Source of the DNA: an uncultured Oscillospiraceae bacterium
Lineage (GTDB): Bacteria; Bacillota; Clostridia; Oscillospirales; Oscillospiraceae
Length of the DNA: 35,651 nucleotides
Direction: 5' to 3'
NCBI GenBank assembly: GCA_944383165.1
Contig: CALWON010000126.1
Span: 1 to 35,651 of the forward strand
Positions 9,193 to 16,879 of the stretch are shown here, in pieces. Each line of letters opens with the position of its first letter. Position 1 is the stretch's first letter. A program made the position numbers and the translations under genes. The notes below the pieces were generated by a model. It saw nothing but the letters and a program-made list of their open reading frames with translations, made no database searches and was not told the DNA's origin.

Positions 9193-10059
9193 CTAAGCAT
9201 ACGCCTGAGAAGCTGGCATCATCCCATATTGGTCCGTCATTACTTCTTTGGAAAGTGGGGTTTGGAATGCAACCATCTGATAGGGATTCACCTTATATTT
9301 CCCTGTCCCATTGCGCAGTTTCTCACACAGCTTCCTCCGACCGGCTGTCATGGAGTTTGGCTCATTGGCATCTTCTTCCTGCCAGTATTGCCCACCTAAC
9401 AGATAACTTTCCATGAGCTCGTCCCAGTTTTTAAAGCATTCCTGTGCCAATTTTCCTGCTTCCACTCCAATTTCCAGGACTTCTTCCATGGAGACATACC
9501 CCACAAAATAGCAGCACTGTATAATATAGGCAGCACGTCCCACATCCCAGCCCAGCAGGGCATTTTCCCCATATTTTCTGTATGCCATCAATGTTTTGGG
9601 CAATAAGCTCTCTGCGTTGGCGTTTGGATTGTGTTTCCTTGCCTCCTCAATGAGTTCCTGTTCTGAATACTGGGAAAATACCGTCTCAAGTAAAACCATA
9701 TCACGCCAATACCGGCTTCTCATGCCTGAGGATACCAAATGTGCCATGGTCTCCATTGCACTTTCATGCCCATCAATCTCCCAATAGTTCCGCAGCATGG
9801 TTTTGATGCTCTCAAGTTTGCGGTTATCCTGTTCGTTCCCTGGGATATACATCCCTCCCATGTAATGGAAATCACCCTTATTCACCGCCAACAAAATAGC
9901 CCCTGCTGTGTTCAGCCACCGCAAGGTAGGGGACAATGTGGTGGTACCTGTATTCGGCTTTTTCCCCTTCCCTTTTTTCAGGTTGCGCCAAGCCGCTACG
10001 CAAAGCACTACAATGATTGCACATACCAAAAACCCCAACAGCAACTCCTGCAATTTCAT
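9193..10059 (-). CDS. Membrane-anchored DUF1266 protein
   Basis: A 288-residue protein of unknown function. One N-terminal transmembrane helix (about residues 5-23) is followed by a Lys/Gly-rich stop-transfer stretch and a soluble domain. The C-terminal half matches DUF1266: GWDVGRAAYIIQCCYFVGY, then LAQECFKNWDELMESYLLGG and a following YW. The frame opens at 10197, but the promoter at 10118-10146 lies inside that extension. ATG 10059 has an AAGGAAAGGGAG site and gives a normal anchor, so I chose it. DUF1266 proteins are scattered in bacteria without an assigned biochemical role, and the neighbours suggest none. Call by pattern recall; the domain should be confirmed by a profile search. Confidence 0.78.
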   Translation of the reverse strand: MKLQELLLGFLVCAIIVVLCVAAWRNLKKGKGKKPNTGTTTLSPTLRWLNTAGAILLAVNKGDFHYMGGMYIPGNEQDNRKLESIKTMLRNYWEIDGHESAMETMAHLVSSGMRSRYWRDMVLLETVFSQYSEQELIEEARKHNPNANAESLLPKTLMAYRKYGENALLGWDVGRAAYIIQCCYFVGYVSMEEVLEIGVEAGKLAQECFKNWDELMESYLLGGQYWQEEDANEPNSMTAGRRKLCEKLRNGTGKYKVNPYQMVAFQTPLSKEVMTDQYGMMPASQAYA

Positions 10060-10117
10060 CCTCTCCCTTTCCTTTGCTTCACTCACCCAGTATACAAATG
10101 TTTCCTCCGTCCTGACT

Positions 10118-10146
10118 ATTATACTAAAATATCCAAAAAAAAGCAA
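10118..10146 (-). promoter_or_regulatory. Sigma-A-type promoter of the DUF1266 gene
   Basis: Minus-strand TTGCTT (10146-10141), 17-nt spacer, TATAAT (10123-10118). It predicts a 50-nt leader before ATG 10059 and rules out translation from the upstream in-frame start at 10197. Confidence 0.65.
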
Positions 10147-10202
10147 TAAAAAAGGGGCTGCCACAGGCACATCCTGATAAAAAACATCGTGGGGCAAAAG
10201 AG

Positions 10203-10231
10203 AACGGTATGGCTTCGGCTATGCCGTTTTT
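10203..10231. terminator. Hairpin terminator after the recombinase remnant
   Basis: An 11-bp stem with two G-T wobbles, closed by a TTCG tetraloop (10203-10213 with 10218-10228). On the plus strand it is followed by TTT CTC, with the preceding T run completing the stem. On the minus strand it is followed by CTCTTTTG. It begins two bases after the stop codon of the remnant at 10233, and could work in both directions. Confidence 0.6.
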
Positions 10232-10232
10232 C

Positions 10233-10628
10233 TCATTCTTGCCTAGATGAAGTTATTTGGGATACTTCCAGGGCTCCAATGCCCCTATAGTAGATGTCAA
10301 TTTCCTGGGTGCGTTTTTTACCCTTCGGATTGCTGGCAGCATGGACAAGGATCTTCTCAACAAACTCATGCAAGATACATGGGGTCAATCCGGAAATTTT
10401 CGTATACCGTTCTACAACGGAGAGAAACCTTTCCACATTGGTGCTTTTTTGTTTCTCCGCTTCGATTTCATCACGGAGGGCAACTGCCACATCTTGAAGC
10501 TGATGCTGCTCTTTCTCGTAGTTGGTAGAAAGCTTTTGAACGCGCTCGTCAGAAAGTTTTCCCGAAATGGTATCTTCATATAGAGCCACTTGAAAATAGA
10601 ACCTCTCTTTCTTGCGCTTTCGGCACAT
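10233..10628 (-). pseudogene. C-terminal remnant of a large serine recombinase
   Basis: 131 residues resembling only the C-terminal part of transposon-type large serine recombinases (TnpX/Tn4451-like): a coiled-coil region with LYEDTISGKLSDERVQKL, then a DUF4368-like end (LTPCILHEFVEKILVH, TQEIDIYYRGIG). The N-terminal catalytic resolvase domain with its Ser and the zinc-ribbon/recombinase domain are absent. The frame is closed by a stop nine codons upstream of ATG 10628. It cannot be an active recombinase and is probably a decayed mobile-element relic. No matching element ends were found nearby. 10629-10781 contains no gene that I can support. Confidence 0.8.
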
Positions 10629-10781
10629 CCGGGGTATACTGTTGTAGTGGTTCCGTTATTTGTAACCTGCGATTGTGTTACTTCTTTTTTGTGTCAAGCC
10701 TGAACATGGCGATCGCCCCCTTTCTCCTGCGTAAATGAGCAAGTGTAACCTAAGTAACTTGGTTTTCGGATTACTCTTTCA

Positions 10782-11612
10782 CTAATAGGAGAAATCCATG
10801 GTAGAAATGAGATAAAACACACCAATATGTAGGGGATAAAAGAGATAAAAGAAGTGTTTCATCCCTTTTCCACGTTCTCCATTGTATAATGCAATCGGTA
10901 TTGCTGCAAAACACATCATCCATTGAATACTGTCACCTATAAAATAGGTCACAGCAGACAAAACCAAGAGGATTGCAATTTGTATCACTCGATGCTTTCG
11001 GAAAATATAGAAACTGACTCCCAATGCCACCATCGCAACACCGCCTTCAATGGCAATCACATTTGGAACCAGCATTGCCAAAGTAATCAAAATCCTGAGC
11101 ACAGGAAAGGAAATCGCCTCATTGGACGAAAGCCCTGCCACAAAAAGCAGCGGAACCGCACCCAAAAATGGGAGAATACCATACAGAACCGCCTTTCCTA
11201 CCTGAACAGGGTTTCGATTCTGTATTCCATCCACAAAGATATCCCAAAACAGCATATAGAGACCTGTGACAAAAAAGGTAGCGAAGGCGTTGTTCATTAA
11301 CACAACCTGTTGATTTGGTAAGATGCTTTGTAACGCAACTGTAAAAAGTGTCATTCCCCAGCTGGCAAACAAAAGACGCTGTAAATAGTTCTTTTTACTG
11401 TGTGTATAATGAAAACTCTCAGCAGATGCGAATAAGAAGATAGGAAAAACCATTCTGCCCACCATCGTCAGCCAAATGGGCGCACCAATATGGACAAACA
11501 TTTGGTGGATATGGTCCAAAAACATAAAGAAAACTGCAATCAGTTTCAATGTTGTGGCGTTTAGAATGTTCCATTTATGGTCATTCTGTTCTGAATATAA
11601 TGTTTGCTTCAC
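10782..11612 (-). CDS. TraX family membrane protein (acyltransferase-like)
   Basis: A 276-residue polytopic membrane protein with about eight hydrophobic segments. The N-terminal TTLKLIAVFFMFLDHIHQMF and following GRMVFPIFLFASAESFHYT match the TraX family. TraX was named for F-pilin N-acetylation; in Firmicutes the chromosomal members have no proven substrate. The C-terminus keeps the family-type FYLFYPLHIGVFYLI. The start is GTG 11612, overlapping the stop of the XRE gene (GTGA) behind a GGAGGAGAG site, so the two are probably translated together. The codon pattern is more AT-rich than in the flanking housekeeping genes. Confidence 0.85.
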   Translation of the reverse strand: MKQTLYSEQNDHKWNILNATTLKLIAVFFMFLDHIHQMFVHIGAPIWLTMVGRMVFPIFLFASAESFHYTHSKKNYLQRLLFASWGMTLFTVALQSILPNQQVVLMNNAFATFFVTGLYMLFWDIFVDGIQNRNPVQVGKAVLYGILPFLGAVPLLFVAGLSSNEAISFPVLRILITLAMLVPNVIAIEGGVAMVALGVSFYIFRKHRVIQIAILLVLSAVTYFIGDSIQWMMCFAAIPIALYNGERGKGMKHFFYLFYPLHIGVFYLISTMDFSY

Positions 11613-12022
11613 TTCTCACTCTCTCCTCCGGTTGTCTCATCTGGTTTCCCTAATAAGTCAGTCGCTACACTTTTTAGTAGTTCTTCGGCAGAAATCCCAT
11701 ATAATTGTGAAATTGCTATCAGGTTGGATGTGCTTGGGTCTGTTGTTCCGTTTTCCCATTTGGAGACTGCCTGTCGGCTGACACCCAATGCTTCAGCAAC
11801 AAATTCCTGGGTCATTTTACACCGAATTCTATTTTCCTTTAGTAATTCCCCAAGACTCTTTTTGACAACTTGTTTTTGTTCCCGTACTTCTTTGGAATGA
11901 ACATATTTACGCAGAGCCTGAATCACCAAAAAAATGATGTAGCCAAACAAAGCAACCATTGCAAGCATGAAAATTCCATAAAGGATTGCTGCCAGTCTAA
12001 TCATAAAAAAAGTTATATCCAT
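11609..12022 (-). CDS. Membrane-anchored XRE-family regulator
   Basis: 137 residues: an N-terminal transmembrane helix (about 7-34), a short basic linker, then an XRE helix-turn-helix at about 55-115. Its core is MTQEFVAEALGVSRQAVSKW, followed by the ENG and ISQLYGIS that are typical of HTH_3 proteins. It likely binds DNA near the membrane and may control itself and the downstream TraX gene. An inverted repeat TTGGT-N7-ACCAA at 12063-12079, about 40 nt upstream of the start, is a possible operator. The ribosome-binding site AAAGGAG is good. Overlaps TraX by 4 nt. Confidence 0.87.
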   Translation of the reverse strand: MDITFFMIRLAAILYGIFMLAMVALFGYIIFLVIQALRKYVHSKEVREQKQVVKKSLGELLKENRIRCKMTQEFVAEALGVSRQAVSKWENGTTDPSTSNLIAISQLYGISAEELLKSVATDLLGKPDETTGGESEK

Positions 12023-12202
12023 AGTTTTTTGCTCCTTTCGGCATTTATCTTACCAAAAATCATTGGTTGCAGCCACCAACTACTGCGCAACTTTAGGTTG
12101 AACTTCCTGTTTACCTGCAATTTTGAACCAAAATTGGGCAAATCTTTCACACAGTCATCATTCCAATTTTTTAGAATCTGTTTCACTGATAAGGATAACA
12201 TA

Positions 12203-12238
12203 AAAACAGGTCGCAGTCATCCGACTACGACCTGTTTT
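12203..12238 (-). terminator. Terminator of spoIVA; AAAACAGGTCG palindrome copy 1
   Basis: A 15-bp stem with one mismatch (12203-12218 with 12223-12238) and 4-nt loop, 34 nt past the spoIVA stop. The minus strand continues with a T run into TTTTTATG. Its arms share AACAGGTCG with the hairpin at 15883-15920. The remaining 12023-12272 region contains only the XRE promoter area; no clear -35/-10 pair was found. Confidence 0.75.
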
Positions 12239-12272
12239 GTTTGATCAGAGATTTTTGGACAGCCACCCCATA

Positions 12273-13751
12273 CTACAAAATAATACAAATCAACCCACCA
12301 GAGCCTTCATTGATCATCCGCTGCAAGGTCTCCCTCAGCTTCTCTCTGGCATCCTCTGGCATTCTCTTTACTTTGGCATTCAAATCCTCTCCCACCAGTT
12401 CATGGAAGGACTTTCCAAAAATATTGGATTGCCATATCTTTCCTGTATCTCCCTCAAATTCCTGTAGGAGATAGTGAATCATCTCCTCGCTCTGTTTCTC
12501 ACTGCCCACAATGGGAGAGACCTCTGTCTCAATGTCGGCACGAATCATATGGATGGATGGGGCACTGGCTTTCAGCCGCACACCATACCGTCCCCCCTGC
12601 CGCACAATTTCCGGCTCCTCCAGAACCAGAGAATCAATGGAGGGCACTACAATGCCATATCCCGTCTCCTCCACCTCTTTCAGAGCATCGGCCACCTTGT
12701 CATAGGCACTTTTCACCTTTGCAAGCTCTGTCAACAACCCCATCAGGTCCCCATCGTCTGCAATCTGGAACCCAGACTGCTGGGACAAGGTATCATAAAA
12801 CAGGCTTCTGGGCAGTTCCAGCACAGCCGCAGCCACACCGCTCCCCAAATCAATGGCAGAAATTCTGGCATCGCTGACCTGTTCACAGGCTCCCATGGCT
12901 TTCACTGCCCCTTCTACATCCCGGATACGGTGCAGTTGCTGGGCAGCCTGACGGATAACGCCATACAGTGCTTCCTGAATGGGGTGCTCCTGTGGCAGTG
13001 CCTCTACCCAGTGGGGCAAATACAAATCCAGCTCCTTCACTGGAAATTCATACAAAACCTGCTGCAAAATTCCATTGATGTCCCCTTCTTCCAGGGTGAG
13101 GCAGTTCACAGCAAGACATGTAACCTGATACCGCTGACTTAGCTCCTTTTGGATTGCTCTAGCCCGGTCGGAACTGGGGTATGCCGAATTGAGCACCACA
13201 AGAAAGGGTTTCCCCAGTTCTTTCAACTCAGAAATCACCCGCTCCTCTGCCTCCAGATATCCCTCTCTGGGAATGTCTGTAATGGTCCCATCAGTTGTCA
13301 CCACAATGGCAATGGTAGAGTGTTCTGACACTACCTTTCGTGTTCCAATTTCTGCCGCCTCTGCCATGGGAATTTCATGGTCAAACCAGGGGGTTGTAAC
13401 CATGCGCTGTTCTTCCCCATCCATCTGCCCCATTGCACCATCTACCATATAGCCCACACAGTCAATGAGCCGCACCTGAAAAGAAGCTCCATTTTCCATG
13501 GTAATGGGCACTGCCTCCTCTGGCACAAATTTCGGCTCTGCGGTCATAATGGTACGCCCTGACCCACTTTGGGGCAGTTCGTCTCTGGCTCTCTCCCTGC
13601 GGTATACATGCTCAATGTTGGGAATCACCAGACTTTCCATAAATCGCTTGATGAAGGTGGATTTTCCTGTCCGTACAGGTCCAACCACGCCAATATAGAT
13701 ATCCCCCTCTGTGCGCAGGGCAATGTCCTCGTAAAGATTGCGTTCCTCCAC
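12273..13751 (-). CDS. spoIVA: Stage IV sporulation protein A (SpoIVA)
   Basis: The spore-coat basement ATPase that polymerises on the outer forespore membrane. With the GTG start at 13751 the protein is 492 aa, the same length as the Bacillus subtilis protein. The N-terminus EERNLYEDIALRTEGDIYIG and Walker A GPVRTGKSTFIKRFMES match the family closely. A C-terminal NEGSGGLICIIL is the membrane-targeting end. The open frame extends upstream to 14003, but that part lies inside the preceding gene and is unlike SpoIVA; AGGGAGG sits just before the GTG. It follows the SPOCS/LysM gene by 17 nt and probably shares its sigma-E-like promoter. Confidence 0.96.
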   Translation of the reverse strand: MEERNLYEDIALRTEGDIYIGVVGPVRTGKSTFIKRFMESLVIPNIEHVYRRERARDELPQSGSGRTIMTAEPKFVPEEAVPITMENGASFQVRLIDCVGYMVDGAMGQMDGEEQRMVTTPWFDHEIPMAEAAEIGTRKVVSEHSTIAIVVTTDGTITDIPREGYLEAEERVISELKELGKPFLVVLNSAYPSSDRARAIQKELSQRYQVTCLAVNCLTLEEGDINGILQQVLYEFPVKELDLYLPHWVEALPQEHPIQEALYGVIRQAAQQLHRIRDVEGAVKAMGACEQVSDARISAIDLGSGVAAAVLELPRSLFYDTLSQQSGFQIADDGDLMGLLTELAKVKSAYDKVADALKEVEETGYGIVVPSIDSLVLEEPEIVRQGGRYGVRLKASAPSIHMIRADIETEVSPIVGSEKQSEEMIHYLLQEFEGDTGKIWQSNIFGKSFHELVGEDLNAKVKRMPEDAREKLRETLQRMINEGSGGLICIIL

Positions 13752-13768
13752 GTTGTTTCCTCCCTCTC

Positions 13769-15277
13769 CTAGCGAATGGCTGGAATGAGAAGCATACTGC
13801 CCAGAGGCAGTTGTTCCCCCTCCAGTTGGTTGGCTGCTGCGATCTGCTGCATGGTTGTGCCATAGGTCTTTGCCAGATCCCACAGGCTCTCCTCTGGAGA
13901 TGCCAACCTCAGCACCATAGAGGGCTGACGTCCCGTTTTTTTTTGACGCTCCTCTCCTAATGTAGCCCCGGAGACCCATGCAATGTCCTGTTCTTTCAGA
14001 CACAGGCAGGGTACTTCAAAGGTACACCGCACCTCAAGCCCCCCAACTGCCGGCGAAACATACACCTCACCGGGCCAGATTCCCCAGGTCAAATGACTCA
14101 CATCTGCACCCAGTTCCAACTGACAGGACAATGGGAAGGTTTTCTCCACCACATGCAGTGTCCCTGCCTCATCCAGATAGAGCACCGTGACATATGCCTT
14201 GCTCTCCAGCTTTAAACCATCGCCATCCTGTCTCCGTGTGGTCTCCCCCACTGTCACCCACTGTTCTAACACAGTTCTAGGCATTTCCTCCGTCTCCACC
14301 AGCTCCCGCAGGCTGATGGTCTGCTCTGGCTGCTCCATCCGTTGTAACAGACTGCAATGCTCCATCTGTACTTTGGTTTCATGGGTGGTGCTGTACAAAT
14401 CCTGTAGCAGTGCAAAGGACTGGAGCTGCCACACCTGCCCCTGTGCCACCAGCTCCAGAGACACTTCCCAACCATGACCATCCCCCTGCACACAGTCCAT
14501 AGATTTCAGTTCCACCATCACCTGACAATCTCCACTGTCCCCAGCCTCTGCCAGTTCCATCACCTGAGAGAAGGGCAAATTCTCCTGGTGGGTAGTCAGT
14601 TCTCCCTCATTTTGCTGCAACAGCAGCTCTACTTCTACATTCCCCTTGAAAATCAGCTTATTTCCAATCCGTTTGCACTCACTGCACTGGGGCTTTGCCT
14701 TCCACCAGAGCAATTCTTCTTCCCCTGTACCATTGGTGCGAATCTGTTCCGAAAAAGAGAAGGGCTTTTCCTGTGCCACACAGAGTTGATAACTCTCACA
14801 CTCTGTCTTTTTCTCCTCTATATTCCACCGCTCCGGCTCCAACACGCCCTGACAGAGTACCTGTTTGACTGGCTGCAACAGCATCACACAGCCGGCAAGT
14901 TCCACCCGCAGCAAAATTTTTCTGGGGTTCAGGATATTTGCACTGGCACACTTTACCCATACACGCCCCTGTATGACACACTGCCTTCCTCCTTCGTCCA
15001 GCCGGATGGTAAAGGGCAGTTTCACCGTCAGTTTTTTCAGTCCCTGCCCTTCCTCCGGTCGATATAATACCGTGGTATGTACCGTGCCTGATAGGGTTGC
15101 ACCTCCCTCCTCTCCCTGTTTCTGTTCCAGAAATGCCTGCCCATATACGCCCATAATCTCCTGAATATCTGGGCAGGCATCTGGAACAATGGATTCCATT
15201 GTCTCCTCCTGGTTGATGGTTTTGGTACTGAGTACCTGATAGCAATGTAGCACCTCTCGGTCGAATTCCAATTCCAT
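13769..15277 (-). CDS. SPOCS (DUF3794) and LysM domain protein, probable spore-coat protein
   Basis: 502 residues. The N-terminal region has the DUF3794/SPOCS pattern (ESIVPDACPDIQEIMGVYG, then GTVHTTVLYRPEEG). Further SPOCS-like beta segments lie in the middle and before the end, for example ESKAYVTVLYLDEAG. A C-terminal LysM (last 50 residues, EESLWDLAKTYGTTMQQIAA, then LPLGSMLLIP) should bind peptidoglycan or chitin-like glycan. No signal peptide, consistent with mother-cell coat assembly. ATG 15277 was chosen over the in-frame start at 15310 because a purine-rich GGGAGAGGA site precedes it. Cotranscription with spoIVA and the sigma-E-like promoter support a sporulation role; the exact function is not known. 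Confidence 0.88.
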   Translation of the reverse strand: MELEFDREVLHCYQVLSTKTINQEETMESIVPDACPDIQEIMGVYGQAFLEQKQGEEGGATLSGTVHTTVLYRPEEGQGLKKLTVKLPFTIRLDEGGRQCVIQGRVWVKCASANILNPRKILLRVELAGCVMLLQPVKQVLCQGVLEPERWNIEEKKTECESYQLCVAQEKPFSFSEQIRTNGTGEEELLWWKAKPQCSECKRIGNKLIFKGNVEVELLLQQNEGELTTHQENLPFSQVMELAEAGDSGDCQVMVELKSMDCVQGDGHGWEVSLELVAQGQVWQLQSFALLQDLYSTTHETKVQMEHCSLLQRMEQPEQTISLRELVETEEMPRTVLEQWVTVGETTRRQDGDGLKLESKAYVTVLYLDEAGTLHVVEKTFPLSCQLELGADVSHLTWGIWPGEVYVSPAVGGLEVRCTFEVPCLCLKEQDIAWVSGATLGEERQKKTGRQPSMVLRLASPEESLWDLAKTYGTTMQQIAAANQLEGEQLPLGSMLLIPAIR

Positions 15278-15330
15278 GAACGCATCCTCTCCCTGTCTAG
15301 TTGGTCTCAAAGCTCCTTGGGCTCTGACAC

Positions 15331-15359
15331 ACTATATGGGAAAGGTCACTGTATTATTC
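15331..15359 (-). promoter_or_regulatory. Sigma-E-like promoter for the SPOCS/LysM-spoIVA operon
   Basis: Minus-strand GAATAAT (15359-15353), 14-nt spacer, CATATAGT (15338-15331). This matches the B. subtilis sigma-E pattern KMATATT-N14/15-CATACANT at 6 of 7 and 7 of 8 positions. It predicts a leader of about 45 nt before ATG 15277. spoIVA is sigma-E-dependent in B. subtilis, which agrees. Confidence 0.65.
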
Positions 15360-15540
15360 CTGTGTTTGTTTCAAGCCAAACATCATTCGCAATACACCCC
15401 GCAAAAATTTGGGGGAACGTACCACCACAATACCCATTCCAATCCCTCCCCTCTCAGTGCAAGTCTACTGTAGTATATGTGTGGGCTGCTCCTTCTGATA
15501 CAAAAAAGAGGAGGAAACAGGGCGTTCCATATTCCCCAGA

Positions 15541-15569
15541 TTGACATCCCATCAAGGTCAACCTATACT
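15541..15569 (+). promoter_or_regulatory. Consensus sigma-A promoter of the plus-strand XRE gene
   Basis: TTGACA (15541-15546), 17-nt spacer, TATACT (15564-15569). It predicts a leader of about 37 nt before ATG 15614. The remaining sequence of the 15278-15613 gap shows no other gene. Confidence 0.75.
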
Positions 15570-15613
15570 TTCTTCTGTGACCACTACAAACTGTCAAACA
15601 GGAGAGAGCCAAC

Positions 15614-15862
15614 ATGTATAAAAACAAAGCAATGGATGGGAAAAACAACATCAGTGGGCAAAAAATCAAAGCCTTTCGGGAAGGGATGACCACTAAGCCA
15701 TCCCAAAGGGAACTGGCTGAACTGCTGCAAATTGCAGGTCTGGATGTAGACAAGAACGCCATACAGAGAATTGAAAGTGGTCAGCGTTTTGTAACAGACA
15801 TTGAATTGAAGGTCATTGCAACGGTCTTACATGTCAGCTATGCAGATTTACTGGAAGAATAG
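15614..15862 (+). CDS. Small XRE-family DNA-binding protein
   Basis: 82 residues, almost entirely one helix-turn-helix domain: SQRELAELLQIAGLDVDKNA with AIQRIESGQRFVTDIELKVI, then a C-terminal VSYADLLEE as in many small XRE regulators. It is a predicted cytosolic transcription factor. It has an AGGAGAG ribosome-binding site and a near-consensus promoter. It is the only plus-strand gene, placed between the divergent sporulation operon and the convergent rsgA, with which it shares a terminator. Target unknown; autoregulation or control of the divergent sporulation promoter is possible but unsupported. Confidence 0.88.
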   Translation: MYKNKAMDGKNNISGQKIKAFREGMTTKPSQRELAELLQIAGLDVDKNAIQRIESGQRFVTDIELKVIATVLHVSYADLLEE

Positions 15863-15882
15863 CAAACTGTGCTATACTACTA

Positions 15883-15920
15883 AAAAACAGGTCGCAGCCA
15901 TTCCACTGCGACCTGTTTTT
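15883..15920. terminator. Bidirectional terminator between the XRE gene and rsgA; palindrome copy 2
   Basis: A perfect 15-bp stem (15883-15897 with 15906-15920), 8-nt loop. The plus strand continues CTTTTTTT and the minus strand has a matching T run into TTTTAG. It serves the convergent XRE gene (stop 15862) and rsgA (stop 16004). It ends the long cdaA-to-rsgA unit. Related in sequence to 12203-12238. Confidence 0.85.
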
Positions 15921-16003
15921 CTTTTTTTGAAAAGAGAGGAATAAAAAACTTTTCAGATGTCTCTTAGGATACATTCTCTTGACTGTCAGTTTCTTCCTCT
16001 TTT

Positions 16004-16879
16004 TTACCTCTGCCAGTCTGGAATTTGTTTTGCCTGCTCATAGAGGCGCACATAGCTTTCATAGCGGCTTTTGTGCAGCTTCCCTTCTTTCAATGCCTGA
16101 CGCACAGCACAGCCCTTTTCCTTGACATGGGCGCAATCTGGAAACTGGCATTCCCCCTCATAGGGCAGAAACTCCCGAAAGCGGCTGGAAAGTTCCTCTT
16201 TACAGCACAGTTCCATTTTATCCACTTCAAAGGAGGAAAAACCGGGGGTATCTGCCACCACTGCGCCACAACCCAGCCGGAACAGCTCCACATGTCTGGT
16301 GGTGTGCCGTCCACGCCCCAGCTTTTGGCTCACCTCGCCTGTCTCAATGGAACACTGTGGCTCCAGCGCATTCAGCAAGCTGGATTTCCCTACACCGGAG
16401 TTTCCAGTAAAGGCACACACCTTTCCTGCAATCAGGGCTCTTAATTCTTCCAGCCCATGCCCTGTGTGGGCACTGACCTGCACGGTGGGATAGCCACAAC
16501 TCTGGTAGATTTCCGCTAGCTCCTGCCCGCTTTCCAAATCACATTTGTTGATACAGATGACACTTTCACAGCCTTTGCCCTCTGCAATGGTAATCAGTCG
16601 GTCAATGAGAAAGGGGTCTGTTTTGGGAATTGCCTGAGAAACTACCATGACAATCTGTTCAATATTTGCCACTGCTGGACGCTGGAACTCATTTTTTCTG
16701 GGCAAAATCTCATCCAATGCCCCAGTCCCATATCCCAGCGGTGTGAACTCCACAAAATCCCCTACCAGTGGGCTGACTTTGGCGTGGCGGTGTTTCCCAC
16801 GTCCCCGACAGGTCACAATCTGCGCCCCATCGTCCACATAGTAAAACCCGCTCAGTGCTTTTAAAATGATTCCCCTCAT
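16004..16879 (-). CDS. rsgA: Ribosome small-subunit-dependent GTPase A
   Basis: A circularly permuted GTPase that checks late 30S subunit maturation. 291 aa: N-terminal OB-fold (residues 1-65, GFYYVDDG, VGDFVEF), then the permuted G motifs in order NKCDL (G4), GNSGVGKSSLL (G1) and DTPGFSSF (G3). A C-terminal zinc site follows (CQFPDCAHVKEKGCAV). The ATG start overlaps the pknB stop by 4 nt. The same pairing (prkC-rsgA/cpgA) occurs in Bacillus. It is the last gene before the terminator. Confidence 0.97.
   Translation of the reverse strand: MRGIILKALSGFYYVDDGAQIVTCRGRGKHRHAKVSPLVGDFVEFTPLGYGTGALDEILPRKNEFQRPAVANIEQIVMVVSQAIPKTDPFLIDRLITIAEGKGCESVICINKCDLESGQELAEIYQSCGYPTVQVSAHTGHGLEELRALIAGKVCAFTGNSGVGKSSLLNALEPQCSIETGEVSQKLGRGRHTTRHVELFRLGCGAVVADTPGFSSFEVDKMELCCKEELSSRFREFLPYEGECQFPDCAHVKEKGCAVRQALKEGKLHKSRYESYVRLYEQAKQIPDWQR

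Noticed and set aside
10060..10197. 46-residue extension of the DUF1266 protein
   Set aside because: The strong promoter at 10118-10146 lies inside it, so that codon is not transcribed from this promoter.
12013..12201. 62-codon minus-strand frame before the XRE gene
   Set aside because: No ribosome-binding site, no resemblance to any family, and it covers the expected promoter and operator area of the XRE gene.
13752..14003. 84-residue N-terminal extension of SpoIVA
   Set aside because: It overlaps the upstream coding gene in another frame; GTG 13751 has the ribosome-binding site and gives the family length.
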